Source: Perkinsus marinus ATCC 50983 | Taxonomy: Eukaryota > Perkinsozoa > Perkinsida > Perkinsidae | Length of the DNA stretch: 64,000 bases | Reading direction: 5' to 3' | Assembly (NCBI RefSeq): GCF_000006405.1 | Contig: NW_003217015.1 | Coordinates: forward strand, 322,511 to 386,510 | Shown here: piece after piece, positions 53,430-63,452 of the stretch | Position numbering within the stretch: the first letter of the stretch is position 1 | Layout of the letters: each line of letters opens with the position of its first letter | Position numbers and translations under genes: made by a program | The notes under the pieces: model-generated | Seen by the model: the letters and a program-made list of their open reading frames with translations, nothing else | What the model was told of the DNA's origin: nothing | Databases searched by the model: none

Positions 53430-54966
53430 CTGGCCGTGCCCAGCCGAGCACGTATCTGAGCACACTGGTGGCACTAGGGAGGTGATGCTCACTACCTTGG
53501 CAAGCATCTCCCGCTCCTCAATGACGAGATGACTGGGTGCTGGCCATCGACCTGGGCTAGGCTTGTCCACGAACCAAGGATGGTCCAATACACGATCCAC
53601 ACTCAACCGTTGCCGAGGATCGAGCTGCATGAGCCTGACGAGCTGAGCGTAGCCGTACAGCCTCAACCAGGCCCGACCCTACTTGAGTATCAAATCCTTG
53701 GCCTGTCGAGAAAGGTGTCGGGCGCCCTTCCTCCTAAAGAGCTGTTCCACGTCCTAAGTCCGTGTAGTGAGCAATCTCTGCATACTGCTAAACCCCTACC
53801 CCAGTGGAGAAGGCGATCCAGTCCTTATCCCCACTATGAGGGTCCGCCGTCTGGAAGAGGCTTCTGGCAGTGAGAAGGTAGAATATACCTTGAGGGCCAT
53901 CAACACTCCCCTCTCCCTCAGCCCACCCTCCCTACTCCAGCCGAGGCACCACGAGTCAACAGCTGTGGCGATGTAATCCCTTCTGGAGTAGAGCTCAGGG
54001 GGCCGGAAAGACTTCCCTAGGAGGCCTCTAGGGGGAAAGCCATCGTACAATACAATGCCACAAAGGCTCCCATGGACCCCACTTGAAGTGTATTGGTTCT
54101 TCCCTTCCATGCTTGTCTACGGTGAACTCAGTGGCCTGCCCTGGGTCACATATCTAGACCAAAACTAGGGCACGCTACGACCAGCACCACCATCGCCCAC
54201 CTTAACAGTATAGTTGCCTGATTCTGGCTCAACAAACAGTAGCATGTTCTCCAGTGACACATCCTGTAGGGCCAGACCGTGGCTGATAGGGAATTCGACT
54301 ACCAGTGCAGCAGCCCCACACTACCTATGTAGATGGGCTATGCCTTGGGCCGCCTCCGCCACCACACACTTCACTATCTTCTCCTGGAACCCACTCTCGG
54401 TAGCATTCGAGATCTCCTTCAGTGCCTCCAACAGATCCCCTCCTGTGAGCAGCGACACCAACTCATATACACAACCCCGGCCCCGCTACCTCGTGCCAAG
54501 GGTGACGCCAGGTAATGGCAATGGTCATCTTCCGAGTGGTCCAGCAGCTCAAGGATATAATGATTACCCCTCATCTTAGACGCATATGTCACCTCCGACA
54601 GCGGCATCTCACACAACTCGACATTTCGATGACCCTAAGAGGGGATCAGCCTACTCCAGGGGGCCCTCGAGGTCCCACCCTAGCCTCCCTCTGCATCTTG
54701 GCAAGCTCCCTCTTGTGCAGTACTTTAACTGCATAGTCCCTGCCAGACTTCAAGCCCCTAGCCTGAGGTCGATTCCCTCGATACCCCTCCCCTGCCACCC
54801 ATCCTACCCTATAGACACCCCCAAACAAAGCAGACTGCAGCTGCTCGATTAGCTCGTACACCTCCCCAGCCGAGCCCTTAACGTAAGGTCCTACAGCGGC
54901 TCGTCCCGCTACCGGCAATGTTGGGCCTCCAACCCTTGCGGCCTCTCTCACTGAGACAACTAGCAT
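53430..54966 (-). CDS. Divergent Ser/Thr protein kinase (multi-exon, C-terminus uncertain)
   Basis: The start at 54966 reads MLVVSVREAARVGGPTLPV. Kinase subdomains follow in order. FGGVYRVGWVAGEGYRG is glycine-loop like, RDYAVKVLHKRELAKM holds the ATP-binding Lys, and CEMPLSEVTYASKMRGNHYI holds the helix C Glu, with LELLDHSEDD after it. ELVSLLTGGDLLEALKEI and AAQGIAHLHS precede the catalytic loop ALQDVSLENMLLFVEP. VKVGDGGAGRS stands where DFG is expected, then GKSFRPPEL, YIATAVDSWCLGWS, and LVRLMQLDPRQRLSVDRVLD with HPWFVD. The catalytic-loop Asp and Asn and the magnesium-loop Asp are kept, but HRD reads LQD and DFG reads DGG, so activity may be altered. The fold resembles CAMK-type alveolate kinases. 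Confirmed joins include phase-0 EAR|GHRNVELC and phase-2 HLHS|HGLAL. One join (near 54480) is unresolved. Confidence 0.7.
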
Positions 54967-54997
54967 GCATAGTCAACATCTGAGCTGCCCTGTCCAC

Positions 54998-55421
54998 TAT
55001 AGATGGGCAGAATTACGTTACGGGTCGCTACGGCTCACTTTTACGATTACGCTTACCGTACCGTAAAATTACGGCGCCGTAACGGGTCCTACGGATATGC
55101 AGAGGACAAAACGAGGATTGATATAAACAGGAAGCTACATAAATCAATTTCATGTGAATGCGCATCCGTAGACAAGGCCGGCTTGGCAGTTCCGGGCCAG
55201 CCTGGGAGTAAGACGGACGGAATTTACAAAGGAGACGAGTGGTGAATGCGAAACCAAATGTTACTCTCTCAGCGGTTCGGTCGAATCCGAGCCACAAAAA
55301 ATGATCGTGGAGTGCATTAGAGCGAATGTTTCCGGCACAATTCTAAAAAAGCAGTTCAGCACCAACCGTAAAGTGCTTACGTTATACGCACCGTAAAGAA
55401 ACGTTAGACTGCCCACCTATA
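54998..55421. mobile_element. Non-autonomous hAT-type DNA transposon (424 bp)
   Basis: The left end TATAGATGGGCAG (54998-55010) and the right end CTGCCCACCTATA (55409-55421) are inverted repeats with one mismatch, and inner parts (TTACGTTACGG against the inverted CCGTAA-AACGTTA) extend them imperfectly. Direct repeats CTGTCCAC (54990-54997) and CTGTCCAT (55422-55429) flank the element: an 8-bp target duplication with one change. Terminal TGGGCA and 8-bp duplications are hallmarks of the hAT superfamily. Subterminal TTACGG/CCGTAA words recur inside, as is usual for transposase binding sites. No transposase frame is present, so it would need one supplied in trans. It lies between the kinase start and the next minus-strand gene. 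Confidence 0.85.
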
Positions 55422-55429
55422 CTGTCCAT

Positions 55430-56395
55430 CACTCACCAGGAGGGGGCCGGTAGCTGACTGGCCGTACAGTGGGCGGTGGGACACTCCCAAAGGGCTTCAA
55501 GGGAGGCCCGAATGGATGTAGCTGCATCATCGAGGCTGAGTTGTGCAGGACGAAGGTTTGGGGACGAGACGACGGAGGGGGAGGAGGAGGAGACAATAAC
55601 ATAGTATACACAACAATGTTCGCGACGGAGAGGGGAACTGACCTCGATAAAGTTAGTGATAAGGGAACCCAAAGCAGAATTATATAAGACCACTATGATA
55701 AGGAATCATGCTCTATGGGCCTTACAGCGCCAGCAGCCCCCTACGCACAGCCTCCCCCACACTCCCTCTCAAGGCGAGCTAGGTTCAGAGACATGGCATG
55801 TCACGATGTGATTCCTCCTCTTGTTCTATCCATCATTGGCGTGTACTCATCCCATGCCCTCGTTTTCCGAGGGTCCCGCTGTTCCTCCTCGTCCTCCTCC
55901 CCTGCCATCCCCCACATCACTCACTCTGTCTTTGGAAGTGGCCCCCTGCTCGGGAGTGCACGGCCCAATGAGCATACTGACCTGAGCCACTGTAACCAAA
56001 AGGTGACCCCACAGCTACTCTCACAGCCCCCTTCTGTCGTAGGAGAAGTAGTCCTTCCACAGACCATCAACCCACCTCCCTCCTCCTAGTAAGGGGCCTC
56101 ACCTGAGCCTCCACGTCGCTCTTCTCTGCTACACTGCCTGTTGGCACTCACTAACACCAATTAGACAGACCAGCACAGTCGGACCAGTGGCCGCCCACAG
56201 CAAACGTACCAGGTTCAAGGAGGCCTCCTGAGCTTCCGCATTCCCTAGGTCCATGAGCCCTATCTGGGCTCGTCGGACTGCTTTCGAAGCCCGACTCTGA
56301 ATGAGACCGAGCCTTCTCTATAAAGAAGCTCGTATAAACGGGTCAACCAAGCAAGCATTGAGCATCGCTTGAGAGCGGTTGACGACGACAGCCAT
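55430..56395 (-). CDS. Possible membrane protein with proline-rich tail
   Basis: Minus-strand pieces read MAVVVNRSQAMLNACL (ATG at about 56395), RRLGLIQSRASKAVRRAQIG and LMDLGNAEAQEASLNLV, a hydrophobic RLLWAATGPTVLVCLIGVS, and, near 55.45-55.6 kb, a proline-rich PPPPPPSSRPQTFVLHNSAS with PPTVRPVSYRPPPG. The order suggests an amphipathic N-terminal helix, one membrane span and a Pro-rich tail. I recognise no family and fixed no splice with confidence. It would lie between cox2b upstream and the hAT element downstream. Confidence 0.3.
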
Positions 56396-56563
56396 GTTCC
56401 CTATCCTCATTGACGTACTCAGCAACACCAAAGCCGCCATAGTAGAGCAAACATGATATCGGCCCGGTACGGTATCTCCAGGCTGCTAGCCTCGGAGTGT
56501 TAGTAATATAAAAGGGATGATGATGGTTATAATGGTGTCAACTCCTACCCCTCTCCCCCTAGA

Positions 56564-57413
56564 CTAGTCCTTATACCACTTCTTAGCATGAGCAGCGAAA
56601 GCCTCCGGACTAACCGCCTCGACCACGATGGGCATGAACCTAAGCCCTTCGATGGACGTGACTGTATCGTGGTAGCGGCTTACGCATGTAGGGTCCCACA
56701 GAGCTCCGAACACTGACCATAGAAGACGCCTTCACGCTGTATGAAGGTGTTGATCTGATGGTTACCTCAGGGCCGAGGGAAAGGGTAACCCACCTTCACC
56801 AACCGGCCGGGTGTAGCATCACATTTGATGCCCAGCGATGGTACTGACCATGAATGAATAACGTCAGCTCCTGTGATCTGAGGGCGGGGATAGGGTCAAG
56901 GGTCAGGGTCTACGTGGGCCTACTAGAAATCTTATGTGGGTCCGTGTAGGAACAGTAAGCCTCTTGTCGACCTCTAGCATGCGGGCCATACCTGGTTTCA
57001 AGTCCATATCCCCTACCAAGTTACTCTGGAAGGAGTACCTAATTTCGGTGATAGGGAGCTGCAGCAATAGAGCTGCTATGATGGTACCAGCTTGGAATGG
57101 GGGCACCCTCGAGGTACTTCTGAGGGGTCGGGTAGTCCTCTGGGCTCACATCCTGCAACTTGACCTCCTTCTCCTCAGCGTTGGATATGTTAGCCGGCCC
57201 GAACAGGGATCGAAGGAGATTAGTGACGGCCATCGAAATCGGTGCTTCAGGTACCTTTGCGATGCTATCTTGCGCTCCGGCCTGATCAGCCTTGCGTGAT
57301 TTAAAAAAGCGCTCGCCCGAAATTACCTTAGCACGAGTGCTCACGTAGATGATAGCGAGTTGTCGGGAGCGCGTAGCGGTTAAGGAGAAGGACCTGTGGG
57401 AGGTGGACCTCAT
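56564..57413 (-). CDS. cox2b: Nuclear cox2b: C-terminal half of cytochrome c oxidase subunit II (5 exons, 223 aa)
   Basis: Exons: 57413-57088, 57038-56924, 56877-56794, 56754-56684, 56639-56564; introns are 49, 46, 39 and 44 nt. The first about 60 residues ([18 protein letters not shown]) are Arg/Ser rich and acid free at the start, as in mitochondrial presequences. The mature part is the CuA domain only: [68 protein letters not shown] and [20 protein letters not shown], ending AKKWYKD. The copper ligands are present: His in DVIHSW, the two Cys and Glu of CSELC, His in LHAFM and Met. The N-terminal membrane-helix half (cox2a) is absent, which defines the split subunit known from myzozoans and some green algae. 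It accepts electrons from cytochrome c in complex IV at the inner mitochondrial membrane. Confidence 0.93.
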
Positions 57414-57431
57414 CCAGCTCTACTTCCTAGT

Positions 57432-57630
57432 ATGGCGGAGGTAGTCATTCGAATGCTACCACCAGACGCCTTCACGGGCATCCCCTCGTTGCCCCCAGAG
57501 GATGGGCTCACTGACGTCTCTCGAGTGAGATGTGGTATAGGTGGGGACTGTTCCTTCTATGAAGCCTTTCAGAAACTGTACTACATCGTAGTGGATGCTA
57601 AATTCGTGGGAGCAGCTGAGCTACCCCGTG
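57432..57630 (+). CDS. Possible exon divergent from cox2b
   Basis: From an ATG at 57432 the frame reads MAEVVIRMLPPDAFTGIPSL, then VRCGIGGDCSFYEAFQKLYY, up to a CAG|GTGTG donor. It would start only 18 bp from the cox2b start codon, which is tight. It could be the first exon of the FHA gene downstream, but I found no firm join across 57.63-57.87 kb. No domain was recognised. Confidence 0.3.
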
Positions 57631-57865
57631 ACCAGGTGTGACTGCCGTGGTGATGGGTGCTCGCCCTCGGTGTTCCATCTTAGAGTGTTGATGTACTCCG
57701 ACTACCTCTATTACGTTGTCCGGAGACCGCGAGTTTAGTCCGCCACCTTAGCTCTCTCGAGCTTGCCGACTACGAGGGACGGAATACTTTGGTAAGCTCC
57801 AGTGGGGAGTCGTCTCTTTTCGAGAGTCCGCGCGACCCGCTTGTTAAAAACTCTCGCTACCTTAG

Positions 57866-58413
57866 CGTCTCGGTTCTCGGTCACAAGTATCGCATGCTTA
57901 CCTCACACTGGCAGTAACGAACAAGGGCGATTCAGGAGCAGCTTACTTGGTTGAGAAGGCCGTTCCCTCTCAAGGGTACAGTCTCTCGAGCGCGCGATCT
58001 CGACGGTCCAGTTCTAGTGTGAGCATCACGGATGGCTCCCTCTCCCGCAGCTCGTTGTCCCTCACCATCGGGCGAGCTCCTTCTAATGACATAGTGCTCA
58101 CGGACCGCTGCGTTAGTCGGAACCATGCGATACTACGCTGGCAGCGGGATGAGAACACACAGTCGATGCTGGCTCCAACGATGTAAATGTAGCTGCCCGT
58201 CCTCTGACGTGTGCATCCACTAGGGAGCTCCTTTCTACTTGCTTCAGCGAACCCCTCAGTGTGTCGTCCGCTACTTGGGTCCAGATCCCTCCGCTCGCCG
58301 AGCTGCCACTCAAGGCGGGCATGTGTCTCAAACTCGGCAATGAGACGACAGAATGTCGCATAATTCGAGCGGACTCCGGTGAGTATGCGGTTGGGTCTGG
58401 TCATATTGCATGA
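57866..58413 (+). CDS. FHA-domain protein (partial model)
   Basis: After a CTACCTTAG acceptor the frame reads QVSHAYLTLAVTNKGDSGAA, a Ser/Arg-rich linker, then the forkhead-associated core SLTIGRAPSNDIVLTDRCVS with RNHAILRW (conserved G-R, S and N-H). A 41-nt intron (58183-58223, GTAAAT...CACTAG) joins it to MELLSTCFSEPLSV, WVQIPPLAELPLKAGMCLKL and GNETTECRII, the closing strands of the FHA fold. FHA domains bind phosphothreonine peptides, often in DNA-damage and kinase signalling. The usual Gly-x-Asn-Gly loop is not obvious. The start is unknown (perhaps 57432) and the TGA at 58413 may not be the true end, since a GTGAGT donor lies shortly before it. Confidence 0.6.
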
Positions 58414-58814
58414 GAGCTGTGGACTTCTCGCTGCAGAATGCCTGCTTCTCCACATGCCAGCGGAAGCAGTCTTGGAGACCCCGGATGATTCGTGTCTGCC
58501 GGCTGAGATGGATTATGGTGAATCCATTACGAAAATCAGGTTAGGTTCGTAGTATTGCGCATGATACCGTGATCTTATTCCAGCTTAGTCTGCCTGGGAG
58601 TGTCATAGTAGGTACTCGCGAAATGGTTTGAACAACATAACGATAGGTCGGAGCCGGAGTAATTCGTTGGTTATCCATGCCGATAGGACCGTATCGAGCT
58701 TCCATTGCCAAATTGTTCCCGGAAGTTCCAATTCGATAGATGGTACGGTGTCAATGGAGGGACTCGTGGCCTCATAGGCTCCATCTCCTCATGGATAATT
58801 CATGTGTAAATATC
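58414..58814. other. Spacer, no gene recognised
   Basis: It may hold further exons of the FHA gene, but none carries a recognisable motif. Confidence 0.3.
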
Positions 58815-58894
58815 GACAGTTTGGCCGAGTGGTCTAAGGCGCTGGCTTAAGGCGCCAGTCCGAAAGGGCGTGGGTTCGAACCCCACAGCTGTCA
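58815..58894 (+). tRNA. tRNA-Leu (anticodon AAG)
   Basis: The 7-bp acceptor stem GACAGTT/AGCTGTC (one G-U) is complete, followed by discriminator A. The A box is TGGCCGAGTGG. The anticodon stem CTGGC/GCCAG closes a loop TTAAGGC with anticodon AAG, which reads CUU. A long variable arm (TCCGAAAGGGC) marks it as a class II tRNA, and the T-arm GTGGGTTCGAACCCCAC matches the B box exactly. No CCA is encoded and no intron is present, as expected for a nuclear gene. Confidence 0.95.
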
Positions 58895-60138
58895 CTTGTT
58901 GCATAGCCCACGTTAACTTAGTAATCCAACTCTTTTACGCAATATAAGCTAACATCTACGCAACATATGTTTCGAACGAGAGGAAGACACTATGTGAAAG
59001 GAGGATCAAAGTGCTCGCTGGGCATAGTTCGTGCAAAACCTGCGTGTTTGACTTGCTCTCGATACTACACTTCTGCGCAGATCCATCTCATTCGCATAAT
59101 CGATGGTATCTCACTGACCTCGGAGGAACAGGAACTGCGGTGAGTACATAGGGCGGACAACTCATCTTTTGGATATTGAAATCTCCTTTTTCGGTGGATT
59201 TCATGTTCCCGCTTCTCTCGTGGCACTCGGCTTTGGTGTAGTGGTGGCTTGTTATCCGCGCTCACTTCCCCCACAAACCTGAGCTTAGCAGATATGCCTC
59301 CCTGCTGGCTCTAATTTGGAACACCCTTTATTCAACAACGATGTGTTGAACATTGGTAATACGTCTATCAAGATGCAGATGGGCTACCACCCGTGATAAC
59401 TTGACTACATGTAGATGAATACTGCATTTCAATGCTGCTGTTTTGTGTTCATCGATTCGCATCTTGGATCCGCCTTTGAAGGGACATGAGTCAGAGGAGA
59501 GGGTTGGCGGGACAGGAAGCGGAATTTGGCATGAGAGACTCCCTTCGACCGGAAGGGATTGCGTAACAGAGCGGCTTCGATGTTGATGTCGCCCACGTGT
59601 TCATTGTTGTTTCCAGTGGCACAACCGTTAGCGGATGCAGCTACTATCACCGATTCGATGATCGGTAGTTTTTGGCACAAGGAGAGTTGAATTACTGGTG
59701 AAGTTTTGCACAGCGGAAGTCTCGTAATCTGAGAACGTACATGACTGTTCATGCGTAGTGGCTCTTCTACAGTAGTCATCGCAAAAATACGAGTTTCGCT
59801 AACCTTGAATTGAACCTGGATCCTTCGGATGCAAGCCAGCTGCTCTACGAACTGAGCTACGATGAAGGAATAAAAAGTCGTATTGAGATGTAACAATCCG
59901 TATTGAGTTGGCACGAGTGGTTCTTTCTATACTTAACTTCCCGCGACGACTGTACATGAGCAGACTCAGGTCGCTGCGGATAATTGATTAGAACTGCTTT
60001 GAAATGCCAGTCAACTCTCATCGACACGAATCAAGTGGAATGTGACGCTGATTGTGCGAATAGAGAAGAAGATTATAGCAAAACTCAAGCGTTTAAGGTG
60101 CACACTAGAATTACATATATTGTCACTGGAGTGTTCAA
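58895..60138. other. Intergenic apart from a tRNA-like relic
   Basis: A minus-strand open stretch (59429-59914) overlaps the tRNA-like sequence and shows no domain. No other gene is seen. Confidence 0.4.
59799..59869 (-). pseudogene. Degenerate tRNA-like sequence (Ala TGC-like)
   Basis: In minus sense it has a good D-arm (TAGCTCAGTTCGTAGAGC) and a loop with TGC in the anticodon place (CTTGCAT). The anticodon stem pairs at only three positions, the T-arm (CAGGTTCAATTCAAGG) is mispaired, and the acceptor ends do not match. It is probably a decayed tRNA or tRNA-derived repeat. Confidence 0.45.
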
Positions 60139-62499
60139 ATGTACTATGCTGATGAGGGTCTTCAATCATCACCTTCTCCGTTGACCCCGCGATCGAGCAT
60201 GCAATCGAAAGCCATGGCGAGGTTTAACGAAGAGCAGGCGTTGAAATGGGCTAGCAAGAGAAAGAGCATGATACAGACTGCACGGAATAAAAGGGCTGAA
60301 CAAGCACAGGGTATACGGGTGATGAGGAGTGAGAGATGATATGCCTGTTACAGGTGTCTTGACGGAGGAGCATACTTTTAAACCGGAGGTAACTGCCTTG
60401 TCGTCTCCACGTATTTGGCGAGAAGGGGATAATGTAATAGAGGATGCTGGGTAATCGTCGGGGATGTATATCATTGAGCTTGTTGGTGTAGTAGTAGTAG
60501 TTCGACATCGTTCCTCCAACCAGGGTTCGGATATGTTACTTTTCCATATATCGCACTATTGGAGCTTTCATAAATCAGGAGTTAGAACTAGTGACGGGTT
60601 ATACATCTACCGACAAGTTCTCAATTAGTGTACGATCATCATCATGCTGATATCGTTCGATAGTCCGTATCGCCTCGTACTCACCACCGTTTATCTACCA
60701 ACTCTCGACTAAAGCAGGATGAACGTTTTTCAATGAATACCTACTTGGTTCTCTCTGATCGTTTAAGCCCTTCAGAGCGAATCACGAAAGTCTCCAAGTG
60801 CAGCATCAGAGAGATCCTCAACAGGACGTCCCATCGCCCGGGATGCTCTACGATGGGATGCCGAGCAGAGGGTATTACATCGCTAGTAGGAACTGTGTAA
60901 TACTATAGTTGTTGGTGTAGGCCAAAACAGGGGAGATGGCATTCCTTAGAATGGCTCTACAAGAAGCCTTAGGCGAGGTTGAGAGATGGAAAGGGCGTTG
61001 CGAGGAGGTACCGGATGGCGTTCATTATTGGCTTGAACACTCTCGTAGGTTACCCTAGACCTTCGCCGAGTCGAATCGAAACTGAAACAGCGAGAGGAAG
61101 AGGTCTCAGATCCCTTCATAAGGTACTCCTATGCTGTGGTCTCTCTTAGATGGTGGAGCTCCGGGGACTGAGCGACTCGTCGCGGCAGAGAACTCTACAT
61201 GAAGAGAGGCCGGTAGTAAAAGGCATATCATCAGGCAGCAGGTCAACGTAGGGTAGTATGGCTGGTGATGATGATATTGGGGATGTCCGTACATCGGACA
61301 GTGTTGGTAGGGCTAGGTGGTGGTTTTGTCGCAGTTAATATCAGTTCGCAGGCGACCGAGTCTCTGTCGAGATGTCTGCGACTACTGGCAGAAGCAACAG
61401 GGCTGATGAACGGCGGTCTCCTTCCTCGTCACCCGAGACGTTGGAGAGGTTGGTCTGTATGTTGGGGGAAATGGTTCGTTCGAATAGGGAGGTGTCAGCT
61501 CATGAGCATGTCTAGAGAGAGCTGTCTCAATGCGTAGTCTTGGGTTGTAGTGAGCTGAATATAATGATGATGATTAGTAGTGTCTTTTGTAAGTCACTGA
61601 TCTATGGCACCGGAACGGCGAGTGATGACGCAACTGTCACCGACGATTCCGTCCGCCTCTACTTCATCATCATCCTCATCATCGTTGGAAGTGCCCATAG
61701 TGGTAGTAGGAGGAGGAGGAGGGACGGAAGCCACGCCTATGAAGAGTGCTTTGACAGTGGTAGTATGGGCAAGCTCGTTTGGTGTTCATTTGGTGGGGTA
61801 GGTCCCTGAGGACCTCCCAGCTATAAAGTATCGCCACACGATGGTACTCGTATCTCGTGCCTTGTACAGTCGTAGGATCGCTGATATGGTGTGTACAAGT
61901 CACGAGGCGATGGCTGTTGCCCACAGCAGAGGGACGGAGGAGGACGAAGAGGATAGTCCTAAGCATGAGCACTCGAGTAGTGACAATAGCGCGGCTGCAA
62001 CGAACTGTGCTTGTACCAGGAGGAATACTAGAACTGATATGAAAAAGTAGAGAAGTGTAGATGGTGTGGTATAGTGTAATAGTCCCATACCAGGTGCTAT
62101 TGCGCTTTATCCCACTCGGCATCAGCTAGCTCAGCTCAGCAGCAGCAGCAGTCGGTGGTGATGGCATGTGGTAGTTCAGGGCCATTGGCCCACAACGCCT
62201 CGGTCAGCTCTAGTGGTGTGGCTAGTCCGAGTGTGGCGGGCTTGGCTCGTTCGGTGACCAGTGAGAGCACCCTCAGTGTGCAGGATAGAGGGACGGCTTC
62301 CTTGGACCTACGAAGGGGCTTCTCGAGCTCAACGACTGTCATCAGTAGGATTGCCTTTGAATCGGTAGTAATTATAAAGGCGGTTACCAAACGCCATACC
62401 ACGCGTCTACGAACTCACATTGTTCGCACTCTACGCACTTTACAATATGTCCGCCACGCTGTATGCATGCGAATTCGATCAGTAGTGGTATACCTGTAG
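60139..62499 (+). CDS. Coiled-coil protein, multi-exon (approximate)
   Basis: The start region reads MYYADEGLQSSPSPLTPRSS and then a basic helix FNEEQALKWASKRKSMIQTA with RNKRAEQAQG. A 43-nt intron (60311-60353) leads to VLTEEHTFKPEVTALSSPRI. The pairing of a Lys/Arg-rich helix with E-E-H-T-F-K-P is seen in alveolate coiled-coil proteins, several of them flagellar. Later plus-strand pieces are MAFLRMALQEALGEVERWKG (60.94 kb), TLDLRRVESKLKQREEEVSD (61.05 kb), MVELRGLSDSSRQRTLHEER (61.15 kb), RSPSSSPETLERLVCMLGEM (61.4 kb) and a Ser-rich stretch near 61.65 kb. The last plausible piece ends near 62.5 kb. The strand is well supported, the exon chain is not. No enzymatic domain was seen. Confidence 0.4.
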
Positions 62500-62628
62500 A
62501 CCTTAGTCCTTCGTCAGGAGGGTATTTGTCTCTTTTTCAATCAGAATTGTTGATGTTAACTGCTGTGATCTTGGGTCTACGTGCGAGGATGAGTATCGCT
62601 TTTTCAATCGCCTGCATAGTTTAGACCA

Positions 62629-62871
62629 CTAGCTTTTGTCATCGTTTTTCTTTTCAAAGGTATCCCACAAATACTCAGCAACCATACCAAGGTTGACGAG
62701 CTTCTCAGCAGCTATCAATACTTGTCTTATCTTCGTCTTGGCGGCTGACTTGCCTCCCTCTGGCTCGGGTCCTTGGATGCCGGACTCCCCTTGTGGGGCG
62801 CAACAGGGAGGGGCATCATCGTCTACGCCCTCTTCATCAGCAGCAGCAGCTGGGGTAGGGTCCTCGGACAT
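62629..62871 (-). CDS. Small acidic protein, 80 aa
   Basis: This is a single exon from an ATG at 62871: MSEDPTPAAAADEEGVDDDA, a Cys/Pro segment, then an amphipathic helix KIRQVLIAAEKLVNLGMVAE with YLWDTFEKK, ending in a TAG. The acidic linker plus C-terminal helix looks like real protein, yet a plus-strand frame covers the same bases. No family was recognised. Confidence 0.4.
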   Translation of the reverse strand: MSEDPTPAAAADEEGVDDDAPPCCAPQGESGIQGPEPEGGKSAAKTKIRQVLIAAEKLVNLGMVAEYLWDTFEKKNDDKS

Positions 62872-62949
62872 GTCTGGGGTCGATCTTGGGATGTGCCGAG
62901 TGAGTGCAGTGGAAGGGGTAGAGTGCGGTGGCTGCTTTGGTTTCTGGGG

Positions 62950-63452
62950 TCACCATAATAGGGCTCGGGGCTCTGATCAGCAACAACGGGATGGAGGCTC
63001 TAGCAGTGAAGTGGAAGTTCGAGACGATGAACGCATCGTAGGTCTACTGGCAACTGCTCTGTCTGTGTGAGCATGACCTGTTTTAGGAGGACGATTTGAG
63101 GATGCTAGAATTGCGACTGAGGCAATGGCAACGGCAGAGGCAGCATTTGGTTGAGGATGCGAAGCCGCTTTCTGTGCTGTTGGTCATCACTGATTTTGAT
63201 AGGAAGATGCAGCTTGACCAGGAGGAGCACATCTTCACCAAGCAGGAGCGACAGGAGTTGAAAAACAAGCATACTTTACTGTTGTCCTCAGTGGACTCTC
63301 TATGGGACAAGTGGGGTTCGAGAGGCGAGAGAGTTTTGGACGATAAGATATTCACATCGTGGGATGGTGACAGGCTGCATAGTGTGGTGACAGAGCTCTC
63401 GTCTAGACTGGCACATGCATATTTTACTAGTAGGCCTTCTAATCCAGTCTAG
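62950..63452 (+). CDS. C-terminal exons of a coiled-coil protein
   Basis: The last exon reads EDDLRMLELRLRQWQRQRQH, then QLDQEEHIFTKQERQELKNK and SVDSLWDKWGSRGERVLDDK, and closes with a TAG at 63452. An upstream piece, SSSEVEVRDDERIVGLLATA, ends close to it but the join is too short for a normal intron, so one boundary is wrong. The helical, Gln/Arg-rich sequence suggests a structural role. It may be the end of the coiled-coil gene that starts at 60.1 kb, with the small minus-strand gene nested, or a separate gene. Confidence 0.4.

Noticed and set aside
57970-58455. Minus-strand frame of 161 codons opposite the FHA gene
   Set aside because: The plus strand carries the FHA signature and a frame-restoring intron; the minus frame is its shadow.
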